This document shows positions 26,103-34,108 of a stretch of DNA of 64,000 bases, in pieces. The stretch spans positions 62,001 to 126,000 of the forward strand of contig JAFOLH010000014.1 in assembly GCA_017419405.1 (NCBI GenBank), in the 5' to 3' direction. Each line of letters starts with the position of its first letter. Position 1 is the first letter of the stretch. The position numbers and the translations under genes were made by a program. Source of the DNA: Renibacterium sp. (lineage in GTDB: Bacteria > Actinomycetota > Actinomycetes > Actinomycetales > Micrococcaceae). The notes under the pieces were generated by a model. It searched no databases. It saw only the letters and a program-made list of their open reading frames with translations, and was not told the DNA's origin.

Positions 26103-26489
26103 ATGAAAACCATCATCTTGGCCCATTTGAAGGGCGAAGAAGGAACTGCGGCGATCGCCGAGGCGGTCCAGCAGGCTGTCTGGCGCCAAGCCCGGGTCGT
26201 AGCGGTCAGCGCGGCCGGGGATGCCAGCGCGACGCCGGTCTACTCCTCGCCCGAAGCGCGCAGCGACATTGCGCGAGCCATGGCGGAAGCCGGCGTCGAG
26301 TTCGAATTGGTCCTGGCCCGGGACAATGCAGCCGCCCAGGTTCTGGAGCTGGCCGAAGGCTACGCCGCAGAATTGATCGTGCTGGCCACCCGGAAGCGCT
26401 CCCCCGTGATGAAGCTGTTCCTGGGCTCCATGGCGCAGCAGATCATCCTGGAAGCCGAGTGCCCGGTGCTGACGGTGCGCGGGAACTGA
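26103..26489 (+). CDS. Universal stress protein (UspA fold)
   Basis: A 128-residue cytosolic protein, ATG 26103 behind CAGGAGG. The fold is clear from KTIILAHLKGEEGTAAI, the AAELIVLAT strand and the C-terminal ECPVLTV. The usual ATP-binding pattern G-x2-G-x9-G(S/T) is altered: LFLGS is kept but both upstream glycines are replaced, so ATP binding is doubtful. It lies behind the citrate transporter. Confidence 0.87.
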   Translation: MKTIILAHLKGEEGTAAIAEAVQQAVWRQARVVAVSAAGDASATPVYSSPEARSDIARAMAEAGVEFELVLARDNAAAQVLELAEGYAAELIVLATRKRSPVMKLFLGSMAQQIILEAECPVLTVRGN

Positions 26490-26531
26490 GCCAGTTCGAC
26501 GTCGGGCATCCGGCCGCCCGACGTCGCCCGG

Positions 26532-27308
26532 TCAGGGGCGGTGCGGTTGCGGTTGGTGCAACTGGGGCCAGCGCGGTGCCAGATCGTCGCCGGACGAAGC
26601 ACCGCGCACCCGGCGGCCGATCCAGGGGCCCACGTGGTCCCGGGTCCATTCGGCTTGTTCGCGCAGTCTTTCCACAGCGGACTTGGCCTCGAGGTCCGGC
26701 AGCTCCGGCTCCGGCAGACTGGACGGGCGGCCCAGCGCATCCAGCACCCGTTGCGCCATCCGCTGATGGCCCGGCGCGGACATGTGGATCCGGTCTTCGG
26801 CCCACATCCGCCAGTCGTCGAATTCCCGGAAGCGCCAGAAGTCGACCAAGCCCGTTCCGTGTTTGTCCGAGATTTCGCGGACCAATTCGTTGTAGATCGC
26901 AGTCCGACCCCGCAACCGGGCGAAGATTTTGGAGACCTTGGCATCGAAGCCGGTGAACATCAGCACTTGCGCCCCGGAGCCGACCAACCGGCCAATCGCC
27001 TCGTCATAGCTGACCAACAGGGCATCGATGTCGACCGCGGGCCGCATCAGGTCGTTGACCCCGGAGTAAATGGTCACCAGAGTCGGCTGCATGGCCAGCG
27101 CCGGCTCCAGTTGTTCGTCCAGGATCTGCGCCATCTTGCGGCCCCGGATCGCCAGGTTCGCATATCCCCAATCACCGTCCTGGGAGGCCAAGTGCGCGGC
27201 CAGGCGGTCGGCCCAACCGCGGACCCCGTTGGGCAGGTCAGGAGCATGGTCGCCGACTCCTTCGGTGAAGGAATCGCCGAGGGCCACGTACCGGTTCGAG
27301 AAGTCCAC
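26532..27308 (-). CDS. SGNH/GDSL-type hydrolase (paralogue 1)
   Basis: A 258-residue esterase/lipase-type protein without a signal peptide. Block I is ALGDSFTEGVGD (nucleophile Ser13), the oxyanion Gly and Asn lie in NLAIRG and GVNDLM, and block V is DRIHMSAPGH (Asp and His). It is a close relative of the gene at 36564-37415, sharing FTEGVGD, PNGVRGWADR, YANLAIRG and the C-terminal DGL/DDL-PRWP-like tail. The substrate is unknown. Confidence 0.85.
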   Translation of the reverse strand: MDFSNRYVALGDSFTEGVGDHAPDLPNGVRGWADRLAAHLASQDGDWGYANLAIRGRKMAQILDEQLEPALAMQPTLVTIYSGVNDLMRPAVDIDALLVSYDEAIGRLVGSGAQVLMFTGFDAKVSKIFARLRGRTAIYNELVREISDKHGTGLVDFWRFREFDDWRMWAEDRIHMSAPGHQRMAQRVLDALGRPSSLPEPELPDLEAKSAVERLREQAEWTRDHVGPWIGRRVRGASSGDDLAPRWPQLHQPQPHRP

Positions 27309-27396
27309 ACCTTCATCCTAGGTACAGATGCGGGGAGTATCGTGGCCCGAAGTAACTATTCGCATGCAGTTCACTGAACATTCCGAGGAGCCCCCT

Positions 27397-28443
27397 TTGC
27401 TTGCCACCATGATCCACGCCCCCGGCGACATCCGAGTCGAGGAGTTGCCGCATCCGGAGATCCTCAACCCCACCGACGCCGTCGTCCGCGTGGTCGCCGC
27501 CTGCGTCTGCGGATCCGATCTCTGGCCGTACCGCGGCGTTCGGCCGACCAAGGCCCCGCACGGCATCGGCCACGAACTGGTCGGCGTCGTCGAAGCCGTC
27601 GGCGAAGATGTGAAAACCGTGAAGCCGGGCGACTTCGTGATTTCACCGTTCTCGATCAGCGACGGCACCTGCGTGAACTGCCGCAACGGCTGGACCCAGG
27701 CCTGCGAGCACGGCACCGGATTCGGCGGAAACGACGGCTTCGGCCTGCCGGTCACTGGTGCGCAGAGTCAATTCGTCCGGATGCCGTATGCCGATGGCAC
27801 CTTGATCGCCACCCCGGAAATGCCTTCCGACGACTTGGTACCGCATCTGCTCACCCTCGCCGACGTGATGTGCACCGGACACCACGCTGCGGTTTCCGCC
27901 GAGGTCGGCCCGGGCAAGTCCGTGGTCGTGGTGGGCGACGGCGCCGTCGGGCTTTCCGGAGTCCTGGCCGCCGCACGGTTGGGCGCCGAACGGATCATCA
28001 TCATGTCCCGGCACGAGGATCGGCAGAAGCTCGCCATCGAGTTCGGCGCCACGGATGTGGTCGCCGAACGCGGCGAGGAGGGCATCGCCAAGATCAAGGA
28101 GCTGCTGGGCGGCCTGGCGGACTGCGCCTTGGAATGCGTGGGCACCAAAGAATCCATGGACCAGGCGCTGCACGTGCTGCGGCCGGGCGGACACCTGGGC
28201 TACGTCGGCGTCCCTGCGGGCGGTCCCGAACTGCCCCTGCGCTACCTCTTCGAGACCAACATCCACGTGGCCGGGGGAATCGCCCCGGCGCACACCTACA
28301 TCCCGGAACTGCTGCCCGAGGTCCTGGACGGCCGGCTCAAGCCGGGCAAGGTCTTCGATTTGGAGCTGCCCCTGAGCGAAGCCGCCGAGGCCTACCGTGC
28401 CATGGACGAGCGCCGCGCAATCAAGGTGCTGCTCCGCCCGTAG
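27397..28443 (+). CDS. Zinc-dependent alcohol dehydrogenase
   Basis: Medium-chain dehydrogenase of 348 residues. Catalytic zinc ligands lie in CVCGSDLWPYRG and GIGHELVG; the NAD(P) site is VVVVGDGAVGLSGVLAAARLG. The structural-zinc lobe (TCVNCRNGWTQAC) has three cysteines where four are normal, so this zinc may be weak. TTG 27397 is preferred over ATG 27409 because GAGGAG is six bases upstream. It is divergent from the SGNH gene. The substrate is unknown. Confidence 0.87.
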   Translation: MLATMIHAPGDIRVEELPHPEILNPTDAVVRVVAACVCGSDLWPYRGVRPTKAPHGIGHELVGVVEAVGEDVKTVKPGDFVISPFSISDGTCVNCRNGWTQACEHGTGFGGNDGFGLPVTGAQSQFVRMPYADGTLIATPEMPSDDLVPHLLTLADVMCTGHHAAVSAEVGPGKSVVVVGDGAVGLSGVLAAARLGAERIIIMSRHEDRQKLAIEFGATDVVAERGEEGIAKIKELLGGLADCALECVGTKESMDQALHVLRPGGHLGYVGVPAGGPELPLRYLFETNIHVAGGIAPAHTYIPELLPEVLDGRLKPGKVFDLELPLSEAAEAYRAMDERRAIKVLLRP

Positions 28444-28492
28444 CAACCACGCCAACCACGCGCGAATCGGGTCGCTACGTGGCGAAGGGGCG

Positions 28493-28522
28493 TTGACATC
28501 TTTTTAGTATGCGCGCATACTA
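28493..28522 (+). promoter_or_regulatory. Promoter covered by a perfect 18-bp palindrome
   Basis: TTGACA (28493-28498) and CATACT (28516-28521) are 17 bp apart. TAGTATGCGCGCATACTA (28505-28522) is a perfect palindrome that fills the spacer and the -10 box. The next gene's ATG (28528) lies only seven bases after the -10 and has no ribosome site, so the mRNA is probably leaderless. The palindrome is the natural operator for the MarR protein encoded by the third gene. Confidence 0.75.
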
Positions 28523-28527
28523 TTTTC

Positions 28528-28986
28528 ATGATCACCGTTGCAGACCACACCGCGTATTCGAAGGCCCCGGCGCACGCGTTCTACGCCCGCTGGATCGACC
28601 ATGAGAGCTGGCCCGAATGGGACACCGGCAGCGAATGGGTCCGCCTGGACGGTCCGGTCGCCGAAGGCAGCAAAGGCAAGCTCAAACCCAAGGGCGGGCC
28701 GGCGTCGGCCTTTACGATCGGCACACTGGTCCCGGACCGGGAGTACACCGACATCTGCCGCTTCCCGGGCGCGACCATGCACTTCCAGCATCTGGCCGAA
28801 GCCACCCCGACCGGCACGGAACTCACGGTCAAGGTCAGCTTCGAAGGCCCGCTGGCCTGGCTCTGGGCGAACACCGTCGGCAAAGGCATAGCCAAAGATG
28901 CCAAACCGGCCCTGGACAGACTCATCGAGATCCTCGAGGCTGGCCGGAGCAGTGAAAGCCCGAACAGTGAAAGGCTTCGGTCATGA
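28528..28986 (+). CDS. SRPBCC-family protein
   Basis: A 152-residue START/Bet-v1-like protein with a hydrophobic ligand pocket. The typical opening AYSKAPAHAFYARWIDHESW and later TELTVKVSFEGPLAW fit polyketide-cyclase-type members. First gene of a three-gene operon with an EVE protein and a MarR regulator, each overlapping the next by four bases. The ligand is unknown; the regulator suggests an inducible response to a small molecule. Confidence 0.82.
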   Translation: MITVADHTAYSKAPAHAFYARWIDHESWPEWDTGSEWVRLDGPVAEGSKGKLKPKGGPASAFTIGTLVPDREYTDICRFPGATMHFQHLAEATPTGTELTVKVSFEGPLAWLWANTVGKGIAKDAKPALDRLIEILEAGRSSESPNSERLRS

Positions 28987-29396
28987 GCAAATACTGGTTG
29001 GCCGTGGTGAGCGCCGAGCACGTCAACTACGGCGTCGGCCTGGGCATCGCGCAGACGAACCGCGGCAAGCCGCAGGGCATCAGCCGGATGAGCCCGGGCG
29101 ACGGGCTGGTCTATTACTCGCCGAAGACCAGTTATCCGGACGGCGAACCGCTGAAAGCCTTCACCGCGGTGGGCCGGGTCGCCGACGGCGAGCCTTGGCA
29201 AGCCGACGAAGCCGGCTTCAAACCCTGGCGCCGCAAAGTCGACTACGACGACGGCGCTCCGGTGCCGTTGGGCGATCTGGAGCAGGAACTCGAACTCACC
29301 CGGCAAGCCAATTGGGGCTACCAGCTCCGTCGCGGCGTGCTGCCGCTGAGTGAACACGATTTCACCCTGATCCGACGTGCCATGATGGCTGAATGA
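28983..29396 (+). CDS. EVE-domain protein
   Basis: A 137-residue cytosolic protein of the EVE (PUA-like) class, with KYWLAVVSAEHVNYGVGLGI, MSPGDGLVYYSP and FTAVGRVADGE. EVE domains are known to bind modified bases in DNA or RNA and occur in some defence systems. Here it lies between SRPBCC and MarR genes, overlapping both (ATGA). Its ligand is not known. Confidence 0.85.
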   Translation: MSKYWLAVVSAEHVNYGVGLGIAQTNRGKPQGISRMSPGDGLVYYSPKTSYPDGEPLKAFTAVGRVADGEPWQADEAGFKPWRRKVDYDDGAPVPLGDLEQELELTRQANWGYQLRRGVLPLSEHDFTLIRRAMMAE

Positions 29397-29842
29397 TCCT
29401 GCAGACGAAGTTCTCCGGACCCGCGGAGTCGCCCGGAATGCTGCTCTGGCAGACCACCAATGCCTGGCAGTCGGAAATCCGGGCAGCGCTGGCACCCTTC
29501 AACCTGACCCATGTGCAATTCGTGCTGCTCGCCTCTTTGGTCTGGCTGGAGTCGAAACAACCGCATGTCAGCCAGCAGCAGCTTGCCGATCTGGCCAACA
29601 CCGATCCGATGATGACCTCGCAGGTACTGCGGGCGCTCGAAGCCCGGGGGCAACTGCTTCGGCGTCCGCATCCGGAAGACGGCAGAGCCAAAACCCTGCA
29701 GACCACCGCCCAGGCGAAGGAGCTGGTCAACCGGGCCGTGGTGGCAGTCGAACACTGCGATGCGAAGTTCTTCGGCTCCCAAGGACCTGCTTTCATCGAG
29801 GTGCTCAACCGGCTTCCGCACCGGAGCGAAGCGGACGCCTGA
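29393..29842 (+). CDS. MarR-family transcriptional regulator
   Basis: A 149-residue winged-helix repressor. The DNA-binding part is SQQQLADLANTDPMMTSQVL and the wing LRRPHPEDGRAKTLQTT. It overlaps the EVE gene by four bases. The perfect palindrome at the operon promoter is its probable site, giving self-control of all three genes. The inducer is unknown. Confidence 0.9.
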   Translation: MILQTKFSGPAESPGMLLWQTTNAWQSEIRAALAPFNLTHVQFVLLASLVWLESKQPHVSQQQLADLANTDPMMTSQVLRALEARGQLLRRPHPEDGRAKTLQTTAQAKELVNRAVVAVEHCDAKFFGSQGPAFIEVLNRLPHRSEADA

Positions 29843-29901
29843 ATCGCGGCGCGTACCGGGGTTGGCTGGAGATCTACCGGCGACCCGGTAAAGTGCCAGA
29901 C

Positions 29902-29985
29902 ATGGACAGCGTCCGGGCATTCATCGATGAAGGCCAGACCGGGGAACCCGTCTCCGGTCTGCCGTTCCGCGGGGCCACGGTATGA
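29902..29985 (+). CDS. Possible 27-residue peptide overlapping the nadR-like start
   Basis: ATG 29902 to TGA 29985 reads MDSVRAFIDEGQTGEPVSGL and seven more residues. Its stop overlaps the start of the next gene as ATGA, as in coupled translation. There is no good ribosome site, so it may be a leader peptide, a remnant or chance. Confidence 0.25.
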   Translation: MDSVRAFIDEGQTGEPVSGLPFRGATV

Positions 29986-31046
29986 AGAAGTTCTTCCGGC
30001 ACGGTCTGATCATCGGCAAGTTCTACCCGCTGCATGCCGGCCATTCCCACCTGATCCGGACCGCACTGGCTTCCTGCGAACGGCTCACGGTCCTGGTCAT
30101 CGCCTCCCCGACCGAGTCGATTCCTTTGGAAACCAGAGTCGCTTGGATCCGCGGTGAGCACCCGAATGCCATCGTCAGGTCCGCGACCGACGACGGCAGA
30201 ACCGACTTTTCCAGCCCGGCCGCCTGGGACCAGCACATGGCCGCGGCCAAGGGCTTGCTGGATTCTTCCGTGGACGCCGTTTTCAGTTCGCATGCGCACG
30301 GCGCCGAACTGGCCCGACGGCTGAAAGCCCGCTGGATCCAGGTCGATCCGGATCGACGGCACACCCCGGTTTCCGGCTCCGCAGTACGCAATGACTTGTC
30401 CGGGTACTGGTGGGCTTTGGCGCCCTCGGTCCGGGAGCAACTCGCGCAGCGTGCCGTGGTGGTCGGCTCGGAGTCTTCCGGGGCCGGGCAACTCGCCGAA
30501 CGATTGGCGGAACAGCTCGGCGTGCCCTGCGTATCGGATTTCCGCGAGGAATGGACGTCGGTCCGTCCGGGCGGGCTGTGGGCGCCTTGGCATGCGGCAG
30601 AATTCGAATTCATCACCCGGGAACAACTTCACGCCGAGGAACGCGGACTGCGCAGCACGCCGAAACCGGTCGTGGTCTGCGCCGGGGACATGCTCTCCGC
30701 GGCGCTCTGGAACGAACGCCTGTTGGGTCCGGGAAACCGGGCCCAGTCGATCCTGCGGAGCGCGTTGGAACACCCGCCGCTGATCTACCTTTTGGCCGAT
30801 GAGGATGCCTCGATGCATCAGGGCAACCACGACGAAGCTGCGCGACGCCGGATGCAACAGCGTTTCCGGGACGTGCTGCACAACCAGAGCACGCCCTGGG
30901 TGGAAATCCGCGGTACTGCCGCCGCCCGGCTCAGCGATGCAAAAGCCGCGATTGAGGCCCAGCTCAGCGGAGCGTTCCAGTTCGCCCCGCCGGCCCAGCA
31001 TCCAAGCCGCGGCGACCACGGCCGGAACGTCGCAGAACACCGCTGA
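29982..31046 (+). CDS. NadR-like protein: NMN adenylyltransferase with degenerate kinase domain
   Basis: A 354-residue protein built like bifunctional NadR. The first domain has the nucleotidyltransferase motif GKFYPLHAGH (12-21) and PVSGSAVRNDL (129-139, the ISSTxxR position), so it may join AMP to NMN. The second domain should be ribosylnicotinamide kinase, but its P-loop reads GSESSGAG (162-169): the Lys and the following Ser/Thr are replaced by Ala and Gly. The Arg/Asp-rich remainder is kept. Kinase activity is therefore unlikely as seen, unless it binds nucleotide differently. No PnuC gene is adjacent. Confidence 0.8.
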   Translation: MKKFFRHGLIIGKFYPLHAGHSHLIRTALASCERLTVLVIASPTESIPLETRVAWIRGEHPNAIVRSATDDGRTDFSSPAAWDQHMAAAKGLLDSSVDAVFSSHAHGAELARRLKARWIQVDPDRRHTPVSGSAVRNDLSGYWWALAPSVREQLAQRAVVVGSESSGAGQLAERLAEQLGVPCVSDFREEWTSVRPGGLWAPWHAAEFEFITREQLHAEERGLRSTPKPVVVCAGDMLSAALWNERLLGPGNRAQSILRSALEHPPLIYLLADEDASMHQGNHDEAARRRMQQRFRDVLHNQSTPWVEIRGTAAARLSDAKAAIEAQLSGAFQFAPPAQHPSRGDHGRNVAEHR

Positions 31047-31089
31047 GGCGCACGACGCACGAAGCAGGTCCGGCCATCAGAAGACTGGC

Positions 31090-32046
31090 TCAGGCATCTT
31101 CGGACTTGCCGATTCGCCAATAGCCCATGAAGGCCACTTGCCGACGGTCCATGCCCACCTCGCGGACCAAGTAGCGGCGCAATTCCCGGATCACCGCGGC
31201 TTCGCCGGCGATCCAGGCGTACAACTGCCCGTTCGGCTGCACGCCCTGCTGGGCCGGAGTCTCCCAAAGGATCACTTCGTCCACATCGACGTCTTCCAAC
31301 TCCACCGCCTCGGCCTGCGGGTCGACATGCGAGCCGGGCAAGCAGGCCAGCCGCACTGCGGCGTCGAGCTGCGCGCCATGTGGCCGCCCGCCGCGGGCGA
31401 TCCACTGGATATCGACGCCGGCCGGCGCCACCAGATCCTGGAAATCGGCCGCCCGGGGCACCTCGATGATCGCATGGCCGACGGTCTCCGGATCGAGCGA
31501 TTCCAGGATCGAAGCGATCGCCGGCACTGCGGTCTCATCGCCGACCAGCAAAATCCGACGGGAGGTTCCCGGCGTGAATTCGATCCCGGAGCACGGTCCG
31601 GCCTGCACATTCGGCCCGATCAACACCACCCGGTCGCCTAGCCGCACGCCCTCGGCCCAACTGGACGCCGGCCCGGCCTTGCCGCCGCCGGCCGGCGGGT
31701 GCAGGACGAAGTCGACGTCGACTTCGCCGGATTCGGCGCGCAGCTGGCGTACCGTATAGGTCCGCATGAATCCGCGGCTCGCCTCGTCCATATCGAGCCA
31801 CGCCTGGTACCAGGTCATGGCCGGCATTTCCATCAACGCGGAAAAGTCCGGCAGGCTGCGCCCGGCCGACGGAATCATCACCTTGATCCGCAGGTCCAAG
31901 GTCTTGCCGTCCACACCGGAACCCATCGAGCGCACCTCATCGGAGGCGAAGGTAATCCGTTTGAAGCTCGGTCCGAGCGCTTGGACCCCGACCACCTCGA
32001 CGTCGAACGACCGGATCGGCCGGACCGTTACGGCACTGGCACTCAT
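31090..32046 (-). CDS. Siderophore-interacting protein (ferric reductase)
   Basis: A 318-residue FAD/NAD(P)H flavoprotein that reduces ferric siderophores inside the cell to free iron. Family features are RGFMRTYTVRQLR (FAD binding), VDVDFVLHPP and GRRVLLVGDE-like RRILLVGDETAVPAI, with WIAGEAAVIRELRRYLVREV near the end. Its start overlaps the stop of the ATPase gene (ATGA). It is the last gene of the iron-uptake operon. Confidence 0.92.
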   Translation of the reverse strand: MSASAVTVRPIRSFDVEVVGVQALGPSFKRITFASDEVRSMGSGVDGKTLDLRIKVMIPSAGRSLPDFSALMEMPAMTWYQAWLDMDEASRGFMRTYTVRQLRAESGEVDVDFVLHPPAGGGKAGPASSWAEGVRLGDRVVLIGPNVQAGPCSGIEFTPGTSRRILLVGDETAVPAIASILESLDPETVGHAIIEVPRAADFQDLVAPAGVDIQWIARGGRPHGAQLDAAVRLACLPGSHVDPQAEAVELEDVDVDEVILWETPAQQGVQPNGQLYAWIAGEAAVIRELRRYLVREVGMDRRQVAFMGYWRIGKSEDA

Positions 32047-33014
32047 GCTTCTGCTCCTTCGAATTCACTTGCGGATGCTTGCCCCCGGTTCAGCCCGGCC
32101 GTATCGTCCGGCACGGCGCCGAGGGTTTTGGAATGGTGCCGGCCCTGCGGCACCACCATCGGCGCACCAGTCACCGGATCCGGCAGGACCACGGATTCCA
32201 AGCCGAAGACTTCGCGCACCAGATCGGCGGTGACCACCTGGGAAGGCGTCCCCTGCGCCACGATCGAGCCACGCTTCATGGCGATCAAATGGTCCCCGTA
32301 ACGGGCGGCCAGATTGAGTTCGTGCAGCACGATGGCCACCGTGGTGCCACGTTTCCGGTTCAGCTCGGTGACCAGATCCAGCACCTCGACCTGATGCGCC
32401 ATATCCAGGAAGGTGGTCGGTTCATCGAGCAGCAGCAACGGCGTTCGCTGGGCCAGCGCCATCGCGATCCAGACCCGTTGGCGCTGCCCGCCGGACAGCT
32501 CTTCGAGATCCCGTTCGGCGAGTTCCAGGGTGTCCGTGGCTTCGAGCGCCTCGGCAACCGCCTCGTCGTCGTCCTTGCTCCACTTCCGGAACCAGCCCTG
32601 GTGCGGGTAGCGCCCGCGGCCCACCAACTCGGAGACCGTGATGCCGTCCGGGGCGATCGGCGATTGCGGCAACAAGCCGAGCTGGCGCGCCACCTGCTTA
32701 GCCGGCAGTTTGTGGATGTCCGCACCATCCAGGAGCACTGAGCCGGAATTCGGCTTGAGCAGTCTGGCCAGCCCACGGAGCAAGGTCGACTTGCCGCAGG
32801 CATTGGCGCCGACGATCATGGTGACCTGGCCCAGCGGCAACTCCACACTGAGTCCGTCGACGACCACCCGCTCGCCGTAGGCCAGTGAAATCCCGGCGGC
32901 AGCCAACGACGGCGGGTTCGATCCGGGATTCGGCCCAGCGCTCATCCGGTGTTCCTCCATATGATGCTTTCGATCTTCGGTGCGTGCGGTGTTTTCCGGT
33001 GCTGGGATCGCCAT
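32043..33014 (-). CDS. ABC transporter ATP-binding protein, ferric-siderophore type
   Basis: A 323-residue ATPase that powers siderophore import. Walker A is GANACGKSTL, the signature is LSGGQRQRVWIAMALAQRT, and Walker B is LLLLDEPTTFLD; it matches FecE/FhuC members. The first 35 residues extend beyond the usual start, so a later start such as GPNPGS may be used. It overlaps both the permease upstream and the siderophore-interacting protein gene downstream by four bases or fewer. Confidence 0.94.
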   Translation of the reverse strand: MAIPAPENTARTEDRKHHMEEHRMSAGPNPGSNPPSLAAAGISLAYGERVVVDGLSVELPLGQVTMIVGANACGKSTLLRGLARLLKPNSGSVLLDGADIHKLPAKQVARQLGLLPQSPIAPDGITVSELVGRGRYPHQGWFRKWSKDDDEAVAEALEATDTLELAERDLEELSGGQRQRVWIAMALAQRTPLLLLDEPTTFLDMAHQVEVLDLVTELNRKRGTTVAIVLHELNLAARYGDHLIAMKRGSIVAQGTPSQVVTADLVREVFGLESVVLPDPVTGAPMVVPQGRHHSKTLGAVPDDTAGLNRGQASASEFEGAEA

Positions 33015-34108
33015 CAGCCACCGTTCCCTTGCCGGTTGCGGCTGATCAGCAGCCAGATCAGAAATGGCGCGCCGGCGGCGCCGGTCACTACGCCCACCGG
33101 CAGCGCCGCACCCGGGATCAGGTAGGCCGCGATGTAATCGGCGGCAAGCACGATGGCCGCACCGACCAGTGCGGCCGCGAGCAGCGATACCCGGCCGCCG
33201 AGCAGTCTGCGGGCAATCGGCCCGGCCAGGAAGGAGACGAAGGCGATCGGCCCGGCAGCCGCGGTAGCCAGCGCTGCCAACACCACACCGACCACGATCA
33301 GGCCGGTCCGGCTGCGTCCCACCGAAATCCCCAGGCCGGCAGCGGTGTCTTCGCCGAGCTGCAGCCCGGCCAACCGGGCAGCGAAGTACAGCACGAACGG
33401 CGTCGCGACCAGCAAACCGACCACCAGGGCCGAAATCCGATCCCAGTTGGCGGAGTTGAGCGAGCCGGTGAGCCAGATGAGCGCGTCCTGGGCCCGGCTG
33501 ATCTCAGCTCGCTGCAGCACGAAGGCCACGAATGCGTTGGCCATCGCGGCGACCCCGATGCCGATCAGGATCAGCCGGCCGCCGGCGTCCCGACCGGCGA
33601 GTCCGCTGATCAGCAGGGCGACCAGCACCGCACCGACGATCGAGATGACCGAAACCGTCATGCCACCGGCGGAAAAGAAAATGATCGCGGCAACCGCGCT
33701 GGCGCTGGCCCCGCCGGAGATCCCGATGATGTCCGGGCTGGCCAACGGGTTCCGCAGCAGCGTTTGGAACACCGCGCCGGCGACGCCGAAGGCCCCGCCG
33801 ACCAGCAGACCCAGCACGGCGCGCGGCAGTTTGTTCTCCATCACGATGAAGCTGGCGCCGGGGATGGTCTTGCCGAACAGCATCGCGAAGAAGTCCGGGA
33901 CGGTCACCGTGAAACTGCCGAGCAGGACGTTCGCGCTGAACAATCCGAAAACGATCAATCCGAGGATTCCGCAGACCAGTGCCGTTTTGCGCGCAATCCG
34001 GTGCCGCTGCCCGCGCAGCAGCTGCACCCCCGGATTCGGGGTTTGCCGGGTCGCGGCAGCGCCCACTGCGGCTGGCGGAAGCACACTGCCTGGTCGGTGC
34101 GGACTCAC
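33014..34108 (-). CDS. FecCD-family siderophore permease, second subunit
   Basis: A 364-residue membrane subunit of about 10 helices. Motifs include LPRAVLGLLVGGAFGVAGAV, RNPLASPDIIGISGGAS and PIAFVSFLAGPIARRLLGG. The start is GTG 34108, which overlaps the stop of the first permease (GTGA); the open frame reaching 34750 is a shadow extension. It pairs with the next gene to make the membrane channel. Confidence 0.92.
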   Translation of the reverse strand: MSPHRPGSVLPPAAVGAAATRQTPNPGVQLLRGQRHRIARKTALVCGILGLIVFGLFSANVLLGSFTVTVPDFFAMLFGKTIPGASFIVMENKLPRAVLGLLVGGAFGVAGAVFQTLLRNPLASPDIIGISGGASASAVAAIIFFSAGGMTVSVISIVGAVLVALLISGLAGRDAGGRLILIGIGVAAMANAFVAFVLQRAEISRAQDALIWLTGSLNSANWDRISALVVGLLVATPFVLYFAARLAGLQLGEDTAAGLGISVGRSRTGLIVVGVVLAALATAAAGPIAFVSFLAGPIARRLLGGRVSLLAAALVGAAIVLAADYIAAYLIPGAALPVGVVTGAAGAPFLIWLLISRNRQGNGG

